NCBI GenBank assembly: GCA_009869945.1
Contig: WIXG01000583.1
Location: 1-36,450 of the forward strand
Direction: 5' to 3'
Length of the DNA stretch: 36,450 nucleotides
Origin: Mesaphorura yosii
Taxonomy: Eukaryota; Arthropoda; Collembola; Poduromorpha; Tullbergiidae
Numbering within the stretch: the stretch's first letter is position 1; every line of letters starts with the position of its first letter. This document shows positions 29,405 to 36,450 of the stretch, piece after piece. The translations under genes and the position numbers were made by a program. The notes under the pieces are model-generated. The model saw only the letters and a list, made by a program, of their open reading frames with translations, ran no database searches and had not been told where the DNA came from.

Positions 29405-31279
29405 ATGAAGTTGGCTGAATTCGTCTACCATCTCGCGTCCACCTTAATTCAACTCTACGCAGAGCAATATTTGAATGAAGATTTCGCACGTGCGTTAACT
29501 GAATCGCAAAATGAGTTAAACGTTCCTTCAATCAAGACTTACGACTTCATCGTTGGTAAGCCTATACTTTATCATGTACTCAAAGTACGCGATTCGCATT
29601 TCGTATTTTTCGCACACCTTACGTGGTTATTTTTTAAAGTTGGAGGCGGCACGGCCGGCTGCGTGGTCGCTGGACGACTTTCAGAGCATTTCAACGTCCT
29701 ACTCCTCGAAGCTGGCGGAGTCCCTCCTCCAGCTGTTCATGTCCCGGCCTACACGATCGCAATGTACCAAGCGCCCAGCATAAACGATTTGTATGTATCA
29801 CTCCCTGACTCGGAAACCGGCATAATTCAAAACAACCGCCTAGCAAGGATGTTGGGTGGCTGTGGGTCGCATAATGGAATGGTGCATAATCGTGGCAGTC
29901 CGTACGATTACGATAATTGGTCCACCATGCTGCAAGATGACAGTTGGTCCTACGCGAATGTATTGCAGTACTTTAAGAAACTGGAGAATTTCACTGGCGT
30001 GCTGTACGAAGAGGGCACGGAGGACTTGTACGGGTACGAAGGACCAATGCGAATCATCCCAGCTACTCCGCCCATTTTACCACTGTGGTTCGATGCTGGG
30101 CGTGAACTTGGTTACCCGGTTGGTGACCCCAATGGAAATCAGAGCGAAACTTTTCATCCGCTTCATGTTTCTATGGACGGTGGCCGTCGTGTAAATACGT
30201 ACCTGCAGTACATCCGCCCGTATGATGACGGAGTGCGGCCCAATCTAACGGTGGTCAAGTATGCAGATGTGCAGGAGATTCTTATTTCGGAGGACCGGCG
30301 TGCTTACGGGGTACAATTTGTGAGGCATGGGACCGTACAACGTGCTTACGCAAGTAAAGAAGTTATTCTCAGCGCAGGAACATTCAGATCACCATTGCTG
30401 TTGTTCAAATCTGGAGTTGGACCGCAAGACGTGCTCTCGGAGGCTGGAATCCCCGTAAGAGTCCCGCTTGAAGGTGTTGGCCGAAATCTTGTCGAGCATG
30501 TTGGCGTACGTGTTGGTCCGATATACGTCAACGACTCTAGGCTACTGCCACGAATTCACGAGGGAGATGAATTGAAATTGGAGAGGTACATTTTGACTGG
30601 TGAAGGTGTCCTGGGTGAAACTTCTGGTGGTCCACAAGCAATGATGCGATCAAGCAGAGCGAAGGTTGACAATCCTGAGCTCATTTGGCCTGATTTGTAC
30701 ATGGCACTCGATCAGGCTCCAAATAACCTCGTGCCCATCGAGCAAGATGAAGGCCTGGAAGTGATTGAGATCCTGGACCGGCTTGGACGCCCTAAAAGTA
30801 CGGGCAGGCTCACTTTGAATGGAACGGCATACAAGGCAGGGGAGCGGGACGATTCAAACCTGGCACTGATTGATTTCAAATTGTTATCCGACCCGACCGA
30901 CGTGAACGTGCTACTGGATGGCATCGAATACGGATTACGAATAATTGAGGAGACACAAGCATTTCAAAGTCTGGGCGCAACACTGTCAACTGAACCATGG
31001 CAAGAATGTTCCGAGTTTGAATTTCGATCCGAGGAGTACTGGAGATGTTACATCAAAGCACGGGCAGTTAGTCAGTTACATCCTGTTGGAACCTGTCGAA
31101 TGGGTCTTGCCAGTGATCCGCTTGCAGTTGTGGACTCGACGCTTCGTGTAATTGGCATGGACGGGCTACGCGTGATCGACGCTTCGGTGATGCCGACCAT
31201 TCCAAACGCAAATATCAATGCACCCATCATCATGATTGCTGAAAAGAGCGCGCACGAAATTGTGAATGAATATTTGTGA
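29405..31279 (+). CDS. GMC oxidoreductase (glucose dehydrogenase-like)
   Basis: This is an FAD-dependent alcohol/sugar oxidoreductase of the glucose-methanol-choline family. Two exons, 29405-29555 and 29640-31279, are split by an 84-bp intron (GTAAGC donor, TTTTAAAG acceptor). They give 596 residues, normal for insect GMC enzymes. Removing the intron creates the N-terminal FAD motif DFIVVGGGTAGCVVAGRLSE with its GxGxxG-like glycines at residues 52-57. Further family blocks are ARMLGGCGSHNGMVHNRGSP, VILSAGTFRSPLLLFKSGVG and the C-terminal HPVGTCRMG, whose His (about 531) is the usual catalytic base. NINAP (Asn about 577) supplies the second catalytic position. The N-terminus has no convincing signal peptide, although many insect homologues are secreted. 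Arthropod GMC genes are usually clustered, and no second copy lies here. Substrate cannot be read from sequence. Confidence 0.9.
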   Translation: MKLAEFVYHLASTLIQLYAEQYLNEDFARALTESQNELNVPSIKTYDFIVGKPILYHVLKVRDSHFVFFAHLTWLFFKVGGGTAGCVVAGRLSEHFNVLLLEAGGVPPPAVHVPAYTIAMYQAPSINDLYVSLPDSETGIIQNNRLARMLGGCGSHNGMVHNRGSPYDYDNWSTMLQDDSWSYANVLQYFKKLENFTGVLYEEGTEDLYGYEGPMRIIPATPPILPLWFDAGRELGYPVGDPNGNQSETFHPLHVSMDGGRRVNTYLQYIRPYDDGVRPNLTVVKYADVQEILISEDRRAYGVQFVRHGTVQRAYASKEVILSAGTFRSPLLLFKSGVGPQDVLSEAGIPVRVPLEGVGRNLVEHVGVRVGPIYVNDSRLLPRIHEGDELKLERYILTGEGVLGETSGGPQAMMRSSRAKVDNPELIWPDLYMALDQAPNNLVPIEQDEGLEVIEILDRLGRPKSTGRLTLNGTAYKAGERDDSNLALIDFKLLSDPTDVNVLLDGIEYGLRIIEETQAFQSLGATLSTEPWQECSEFEFRSEEYWRCYIKARAVSQLHPVGTCRMGLASDPLAVVDSTLRVIGMDGLRVIDASVMPTIPNANINAPIIMIAEKSAHEIVNEYL

Positions 31280-32069
31280 CTTGATTGCATAATTAAATCC
31301 TGATAATGGGTTGGTTTGCTTTCCATTAAAATTTTGATGCATGAAATCCGTCTCCGTGAATTTGTAATTGGTTTTTCGCGTGCTTTGCGTAAAATCTAAC
31401 AGAAGACTGCTGTTTGAATTGAATGAGTACACTAATTAGCATACACATTTCTAAGATTCTTGAGTTCCAGGTACATTTGAAGTGAAAAATAAGAATTGCT
31501 GGATGCAATCGACTTTCGTACGGCGGCGAGCAGTGCAACGATGCAGAAGACGCGACAACGCTTTTGTAACTATTGACTCAAAAACATTTCGTAATTGACT
31601 AAAGCGTTCTTCTCTTTGTATTCTTCCTGACTACTATTTAGTACGAGACGAGAGCTCAAAGTGAGCAGACGAAAATTGATTGAATACGCCAAATGTTCAC
31701 CGATTCACTGTTTTAATTAATTGCAAGTTATTAAATAAATTGATTTGCATACTTGTGATCGTGCCTGGGACTCCGAACATGGCTTTTTAGGTCATTCGAC
31801 CCGGATTTAATTGATCATAACACCAATAACAGGTACGAGGCTGACTAAAGCGCCAAACAGTAATAGCTGGATTAATTTATTCAAAAGCATGATCTGAATT
31901 ATTTACTGTTAATGAAGTCAGGAATTTTTCTCGAGAAGACGTCAACGCGGTCAACAATTTCTTAATGATCGACTATTTAAGAAATGGTCTCCTTATTGCT
32001 TGGTTCAGCATTCACTCCTGAAATCTTTACCCTGAGCATCAGCTTTAATCATAAAAGAGTTCCGCAAAA
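31280..32069. other. Intergenic stretch
   Basis: No coding exon is recognised. The right end carries the TATA box of the small Cys-rich gene. Confidence 0.4.
31974..31980 (+). promoter_or_regulatory. TATA-like box of the eight-Cys secreted protein gene
   Basis: TATTTAA at 31974-31980 has an initiator-like TTCAGC about 30 bp downstream (near 32004-32009). The ATG follows about 60 bp later. Confidence 0.45.
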
Positions 32070-32396
32070 ATGAAGCTTATCTGTGCGGCAATCTTGTGCA
32101 TTGGACTTCTGTCCAGCAGGACCGAAGCTCAAGCGACGCCTCCAGCAGCGTGCTCATTCAGCGTCCAATTTTTTGGAGTCCCACTCCATACATTCAATAG
32201 TGGCTCGTGTTCTGCAACTTCGACTCCAGCATCTGGGCAACCCAATCAGCTTTGCTGTAGTGGATTTAGTGGGCCAATCGGAATCTTAAGTCTTTCAACG
32301 ACTGCTGCATCCAGTTGTTCAGCGGGTGGACGCTACTGCTGTATCGATTCTGCACTCATCCCGTCCGTCTTTCAACGACTGTTCTTACAGTGCTAA
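32070..32396 (+). CDS. Small secreted eight-cysteine protein
   Basis: A single 108-codon exon starts with a signal peptide (LICAAILCIGLLSSRTEAQ). The mature part is Ser/Thr/Ala-rich with eight cysteines spaced C-x18-C-x14-CC-x19-C-x6-CC-x16-C. It has two CC pairs and little charge (QLCCSG, GGRYCCIDS). The last half (C-x6-CC-x16-C) fits the second half of fungal hydrophobins, but the first half does not, because hydrophobins have their first CC pair immediately after the first Cys. It may be a cuticle, egg-shell or defence protein. The family is not recognised. A TATA-like box upstream and AATAAA at 32493-32498 support a real gene. Confidence 0.68.
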   Translation: MKLICAAILCIGLLSSRTEAQATPPAACSFSVQFFGVPLHTFNSGSCSATSTPASGQPNQLCCSGFSGPIGILSLSTTAASSCSAGGRYCCIDSALIPSVFQRLFLQC

Positions 32397-32492
32397 AATC
32401 TGGACCATCGGAGATGAGCTGGCTACACAAACACTAATTTCCGTACCTTAATTCTATTGTAGTACTTTAAACATGTAGAAAAAGATGTAGAC

Positions 32493-32498
32493 CAATAA
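32493..32498 (+). promoter_or_regulatory. Polyadenylation signal of the eight-Cys gene
   Basis: AATAAA lies 96 bp after the stop in the correct orientation. Confidence 0.5.
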
Positions 32499-32611
32499 AA
32501 TAGATTCATGCAGGACTTTTCTGTCAATTTGCCAAAATATTATTCTCTTGTCACATACTTCTCTTGGACTTGTAACACAGTTGAGATTTAGTTTTTAATC
32601 GAAAAGGAAAG

Positions 32612-33971
32612 ATGAAGTCGAGTCCACTCCGACGACGTGGAAGTCTACATCACTATTTAAGACTATACCTCAATTTCTGTTACTACATACTCATCTTGCC
32701 ATTCCGCATCCGCCTGAACCCTGCAACTGATCGATACGAACTTGTAACTCATAAATTGCAAAAGTTGGCCTGCTTCATCGTCCTTGTACTTTGCTTGTGT
32801 GAGGAAGTGCTCAACGTAATTGTCGTGATTAAATCAATTCATTATCCTGAGACTGGGCAAGATGACCCACTGGCGTATTTTGCACTCATGAACCTCTTTT
32901 GCAATGTGATAATTTATTTTGCAGTGATTGACGTGATTTGGTTCAAGTCGAATGAGTTTCTCAGTCTTGTGCAGTTTATGCACGAGCACTCAAATTCGAG
33001 TGGGCGAGAAAATTCCAATATCAAGGCTTACTTATGGACCACTGTGTCCATACTGCCTTTTATCCTCTATCCTGCGCTTTATGTTGCAAGCAGTTTGCAA
33101 TCATTCGAAATTCCAGACTCGTTCGCAAAGGAAATGGCTCAGCTTTTCTTCCTAAGTGCGGAATACGTGCAAATTTCACCCGTCAAGATCAGCTTAGCTG
33201 TCTTTCGTGGATTTGTGATGCTTTCGTACACGCAAATCACAGCAGCGATGGAACTCCTGCTTCCGAATTGTGCAATTATGTTGTACGATGCAGTGGACGA
33301 CTTTCGTGCAGTGCTCAAGCAAGAAAATGTGCGGCTGTCGCAAGTACAGAGATTTTTATTAAAAACATGTGCCCGTGAATAATTCGAATAATTTATGCAT
33401 GTTTCTATTTTAAGATACTCGAAGAGTATGAGAAACTTCGTTCGATTTCATGTCGGATGAACAAGGCGGTGGGATTTTTGACGTTCACTTCGACTGTCGC
33501 CAGTCTTCCGTATTATGTAGTCATTTTGCTCGAATTTATCAAACCACGAGATGCTGGCATGTTTTTCAGACATTTGCTCTTCTTTTTTGACACTTTTGGA
33601 TTTTTACTGCTTGCTGCACAAGTTAACAAGAAGGTAATGAATGATACAACTTGACATCATTTTGGCACACAAATATAATTTTAGCACTAATTTGTCATTT
33701 TTGCAAACAGGCTCATAAGCTTGAAGAGTGGCTTATTGCACAAAAGGATTTCTCGCAACAAGTTCCACTCCCACGACTTTGTATCCTCTTACATGATCTG
33801 TCGGGTAGGAATATCGGATTCAGTGGCGCAGGATTCTTTAAAATTACTCCTGCTTTTGTTGGGACCATCATCAGTCTGCTGCTGACCTTTTCCATCATTA
33901 TTATACAGTTTAAATCTTCACAGCCGGTTGCATCCACTTCTGCACTGGCCATTTCACATTTGACTGGATGA
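32612..33971 (+). CDS. Gustatory-type chemoreceptor, complete
   Basis: This is a probable seven-transmembrane chemosensory channel. Three exons, 32612-33343, 33415-33633 and 33711-33971, all join in phase 0 and give 403 residues. The N-terminus is short and charged, followed by ILILPFRIRLNPATDRYEL. Hydrophobic segments include CFIVLVLCLCEEVLNVIVVI, FCNVIIYFAVIDVIW, ILPFILYPALYVASSL and FLTFTSTVASLPYYVVILL, then HLLFFFDTFGFLLLAA. The last exon holds the family signature helix TFSIIIIQF, matching the canonical TYhhhhhQF of gustatory receptors. Intron positions near the C-terminus, all phase 0, are typical of the superfamily. It is divergent from the minus-strand receptor at 21120-22337, so it is not a recent tandem copy. 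The ligand cannot be inferred. Confidence 0.82.
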
Positions 33972-34131
33972 AGGTCGCCGCCAGTTTTGAAGAGTGTGAC
34001 CAAGGCAACTGGCAAAGAAATTCCGAAATACCCCGTCATTTGCAATGCGATTCGTCTGTAGTTAACTGGAGCAGCAGTAGAGTTTCCTAGGCGAGGATCC
34101 AACTCTTCAGAAGTCGCAACAGTCGCAGTCT

Positions 34132-34978
34132 TTGCTCAGCTTATCGTTCAAGAGTAACTTGAAAGACTTGGGGTTCGAAGATGACGGGAATGGTGTCGCC
34201 ATCATGGTCGAACCAGAATTCAGGATTCCGGTCATGACTGCATTGCGTCGCCTGGAGTTGTTGGGAGAACCGAATGTGTTGACGGTGAAGTTCGAGAGCT
34301 GTCCAGCATTGAGTTCACTCTAGATCACTTACAATCGCAAGGCTCCAGCGGTGGCTCAAGCCGTCTGAAGTCGCCCCCCCCCCACCCGCACCCTGGCATT
34401 GCTTCCAGTCGTCACAGACCTGACGTTTTGGGGAAAACACGAGACCAGGGATCACTTGCAGGCTTTGGCTACTCATTTTCCTGGACTGACTAGACTCACA
34501 GTGCAACCAGAATCTCTGTCGCTTCTCTTCACTCTGTGACTTGAACTGGAATTCCTGGACGTGACGATGACCGTGATCCACAACACATCATGGCCTTCGT
34601 GAACTGGAACCAAAACCGTTGCATGTGTGAGTTTGATTCACCTCTGACTGGAATCAAGCCCGAAGACTGTGAGCTTCTACGACGTCGAATTGAGGAGACA
34701 GAAGGAGAAGAGGCTGACATCGACCACGATGAAGCAGTAAGAATGAAGACGGCTCCAGGACTCACGGATCTGAAAAACTCCGACAGATCAGATTCACACA
34801 CGACTGCGACTGCCCAACGACGGACGAGAGGACGAACTATGTGGTCGGCTACTACGTATTTGGAGCTCCTGAAACAAGACTTCAGCGGATTACGCTTCAA
34901 AACGTTGTTGGACTCTCGACTGAATGTCAGGCTGCACTTCGAAAACATCTTGGATCAATTGCTGCACTGGAGTTCTAA
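34132..34978 (+). pseudogene. F-box/LRR-like protein pseudogene
   Basis: Leucine-rich fragments follow one another in different frames. 34132-34323 encodes TALRRLELLGEPNVLTVKFE and CPALSSL before a stop. Near 34450-34550 another piece reads ATHFPGLTRLTVQPESLSLL and stops. 34590-34770 encodes GIKPEDCELLRRRIEETEGE and APGLTDLKN. From 34778 the frame shifts to LRQIRFTHDCDCPTTDE, then GAPETRLQRITLQNVVG and TECQAALRKHLGSIAALEF up to TAA at 34976-34978. The periodic L-x-x-L spacing and the order look like one LRR-type protein, perhaps F-box associated, broken by at least two frameshifts. A ten-C tract (34374-34383) sits inside. The family call is tentative, but the decay is evident. Confidence 0.5.
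34374..34383. repeat. Homopolymer C tract
   Basis: Ten consecutive C bases inside the LRR-like pseudogene. The tract is a likely source of frameshifts, either biological or from sequencing. Confidence 0.7.
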
Positions 34979-35128
34979 CTCCTACTTAGCAAACATTTGC
35001 TACTTAACATTATATCTCTCTTCATTTGTATATTTCACGATTTTTGCTCTCGTTTTAAGTCGAGTTTGAACTGAACCTGGTCATTATATTACATTAGTGC
35101 ATAGTGTATTCCATACTTGAAGATAATA

Positions 35129-35159
35129 ACGGGCTACAACATGAAATCCGGACTGACTT
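35129..35159 (+). repeat. Left terminal inverted repeat
   Basis: This 31-bp repeat is identical to the reverse complement of 36418-36448. It starts just after the TA duplication. Confidence 0.95.
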
Positions 35160-35247
35160 AAAACACGCGTAACTTTTACTGCAGTGAACATTTTGCAAAT
35201 CGGTAAACAGATTCAGAATGAGCATGAACAGATCTTTAACATAAGTA

Positions 35248-36288
35248 TTAGTGATTAATGGAGTAGGGCCCTTCTTCAGCACATTTTCTCAGCTTACTCC
35301 TCACTGTCTCCATACTCCTTCGGACGACGTCCAGGTCCACTTTCTTCAAGCAGGACTTGACCCTCCTGCGAAGCTGCTTCACGTCGGCCGCTCTCCAACC
35401 ATCCTTGTAGACCATTTGGTCCAGATAACCAAAGAAATCCTCAATTGGACGAGCTTGAGGCAGGTTCGTGGGATTGTCCTTCTTCATCACGAAATTGATG
35501 TGTTCAGCCTGGAGGAAGCTCGTCACTGATTTGGCGTAATGTGATGACGCCTTGTCCGGCCAGAACACGTAATCGTTCTCGGGGTACTTCTCCCTGATGA
35601 ATGGGACCAGGATCCGCCGGAGACACTCCTCTCGGTACACCTCCTGGTTAACGGCGTTCTTGGAAGGGAGGAAGTACGGCGCCGAGACACCACGTGGAGA
35701 GACGGCGATCCACAGGAGCACCTTCGCCTCGAACTTGTGCTTGAAATAATATTTCTTGCTCGGCGACAGGTTTCCTTTGTCGCTGGTGTAAAACCTGTCA
35801 TTTCCTGGCACTTGAGACTTGCTAAGAGTGAAGTAATGCTCATCATCAATAACGAACTCTTTACCCACGGAATTCCGATTCAGTCTTCGGCACTGCGTCT
35901 TGACGAGGGCAATTTGAGACTCAGTGTACTCAGGTGAGCGAATCTTCTTGTAAGTCTTGATGTTGGTCTTGTTCTTCAACGTTGTGGAGATGTGCTGCTG
36001 GGTACAGTTGAATTTGGATGCTGCTCTGGTCTGGGAAATGCTGTCACTTCCGTCAAAGAGCTTCTTGATTGAGGTCAGCCTTCTTTTGGTCATTATGACC
36101 GGCTTCTTTCCTGACCCAGGCCTTCTGTCCATCGTTTCTCCACGATCATACCTTTGAATGATGCCATAGATCGTCGATTTTGCGACCCCTTCCGCCTTGA
36201 AGTGCTTGGCGATGTCCAACTTGCTCCAGTCTGGATTGAGTTCAATTAGACGTCCGACGCGCTGTCTTAACTGCAGTTGCGCTGACAT
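35248..36288 (-). CDS. Tc1/mariner DD37E transposase
   Basis: This protein cuts and pastes the element that carries it. It has 346 residues, the usual size for the superfamily. The N-terminal third has paired helix-turn-helix signatures (GRLIELNPDWSKLDIAKHF and GVAKSTIYGIIQRYDRG), with GRPR-like DRRPGSGKKP between them. The catalytic domain shows VIDDEHYFTLS with the first Asp, VFWPDKASSHY with the second Asp, and NPTNLPQARPIEDFFGYL with the Glu. Exactly 37 residues separate the second Asp from that Glu, which is the DD37E arrangement best known from mosquito elements. The frame has no stop or frameshift and starts at the first ATG inside the left-hand repeat. Activity is plausible but unproven. 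Confidence 0.93.
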   Translation of the reverse strand: MSAQLQLRQRVGRLIELNPDWSKLDIAKHFKAEGVAKSTIYGIIQRYDRGETMDRRPGSGKKPVIMTKRRLTSIKKLFDGSDSISQTRAASKFNCTQQHISTTLKNKTNIKTYKKIRSPEYTESQIALVKTQCRRLNRNSVGKEFVIDDEHYFTLSKSQVPGNDRFYTSDKGNLSPSKKYYFKHKFEAKVLLWIAVSPRGVSAPYFLPSKNAVNQEVYREECLRRILVPFIREKYPENDYVFWPDKASSHYAKSVTSFLQAEHINFVMKKDNPTNLPQARPIEDFFGYLDQMVYKDGWRAADVKQLRRRVKSCLKKVDLDVVRRSMETVRSKLRKCAEEGPYSINH

Positions 36289-36417
36289 TTTTATTTTGGT
36301 ACATGCCTGAGAGAAAATTGCACAAAATTGGTTTTCATGAGCTTAAATGTGTAAGGATGAAGAATATGAAAAATGGAGGCCAAGAAAAAACGATTCCTTG
36401 GCCAGAATTTGAATTTG

Positions 36418-36448
36418 AAGTCAGTCCGGATTTCATGTTGTAGCCCGT
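36418..36448 (-). repeat. Right terminal inverted repeat
   Basis: This is the exact inverted partner of 35129-35159, followed by the TA duplication that ends the window. Confidence 0.95.
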
Positions 36449-36450
36449 TA

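Larger units (their letters stand above)
35129..36448 (-). mobile_element. Intact Tc1/mariner (DD37E-type) DNA transposon
   Basis: A 1,320-bp element is flanked by TA dinucleotides at 35127-35128 and 36449-36450, the standard target-site duplication. Its ends are perfect 31-bp inverted repeats (35129-35159 and 36418-36448), starting ACGGGCTACAACATG. One uninterrupted transposase ORF of 346 codons occupies most of the interior on the minus strand. Perfect repeats, a TA duplication and an undamaged ORF point to a young and possibly autonomous insertion. The window ends at the right-hand TA. Confidence 0.95.

Noticed and set aside
32070..32396. Calling the eight-Cys protein a true hydrophobin
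   Set aside because: The order C, C, CC, C, CC, C differs from the hydrophobin order C, CC, C, C, CC, C, so only a partial resemblance can be claimed.
1..36450. CRISPR arrays, rRNA or tRNA genes
   Set aside because: No regularly spaced direct repeats and no conserved rRNA blocks were seen. I could not fold candidate tRNAs, so a tRNA could have been missed, but none was obvious.

Overview
The window is animal nuclear DNA. Genes are split by short GT-AG introns, mostly 42-100 bp, and some genes end in AATAAA signals. The gene set is arthropod-like: seven-transmembrane gustatory-type chemoreceptors, a GMC oxidoreductase, a secreted C-type lectin and a DD37E Tc1/mariner transposon. The chemoreceptor style, an F-box/LRR-like relic and a secreted GH26 mannanase make a springtail (Collembola) my best guess. 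That is inference, because no ribosomal or mitochondrial marker is present.

Layout. 1-2.8 kb is AT-rich with no gene I can support. 2.8-4.4 kb (+) is a complete six-exon ABHD12-type lipase. 4.8-5.8 kb (+) is a decayed chemoreceptor joined directly to the tail of a sigma-class glutathione S-transferase. 6.0-6.9 kb (-) is an intronless secreted kelch protein. 8.5-10.7 kb (-) is the most striking locus: seven exons encoding an N-terminal CARD, a long Pro/Lys/Ala linker and a C-terminal zinc-ribbon OB fold like RPA70 DBD-C. 13.1-15.7 kb (-) holds three unrecognised membrane-protein genes. 16.0-17.4 kb (-) is an intronless secreted GH26 beta-mannanase with an F5/8C (discoidin-like) domain. 18.0-21.0 kb (+) holds a small secreted Cys/Pro-rich peptide gene plus relics of at least one sister copy. 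21.1-22.3 kb (-) is a chemoreceptor. 23.0-24.9 kb (+) is an unrecognised Arg/Ser-rich protein. 25.2-27.1 kb (+) has a C-type lectin and a RidA-family protein with a signal peptide. 27.5-28.2 kb (+) is a tentative secreted protein interrupted by two in-frame stops. 29.4-31.3 kb (+) is a GMC oxidoreductase. 32.1-32.4 kb (+) is a small eight-cysteine secreted protein. 32.6-34.0 kb (+) is a second complete chemoreceptor. 34.1-35.0 kb (+) is an LRR-like pseudogene. 35.13-36.45 kb is an intact Tc1/mariner element with perfect 31-bp inverted repeats, and the window stops exactly at its right TA.

The genes do not form one pathway. Many encode secreted or membrane products (mannanase, lectin, kelch protein, Cys-rich peptides, secreted RidA, chemoreceptors), as expected of an accessory, fast-evolving arthropod region. 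The CARD plus RPA-like OB-fold gene is the best candidate for something undescribed, because it joins a death-fold signalling module to a single-stranded nucleic-acid-binding fold. All exon models come from reading splice signals and keeping frame by eye. No alignment or database search was run.
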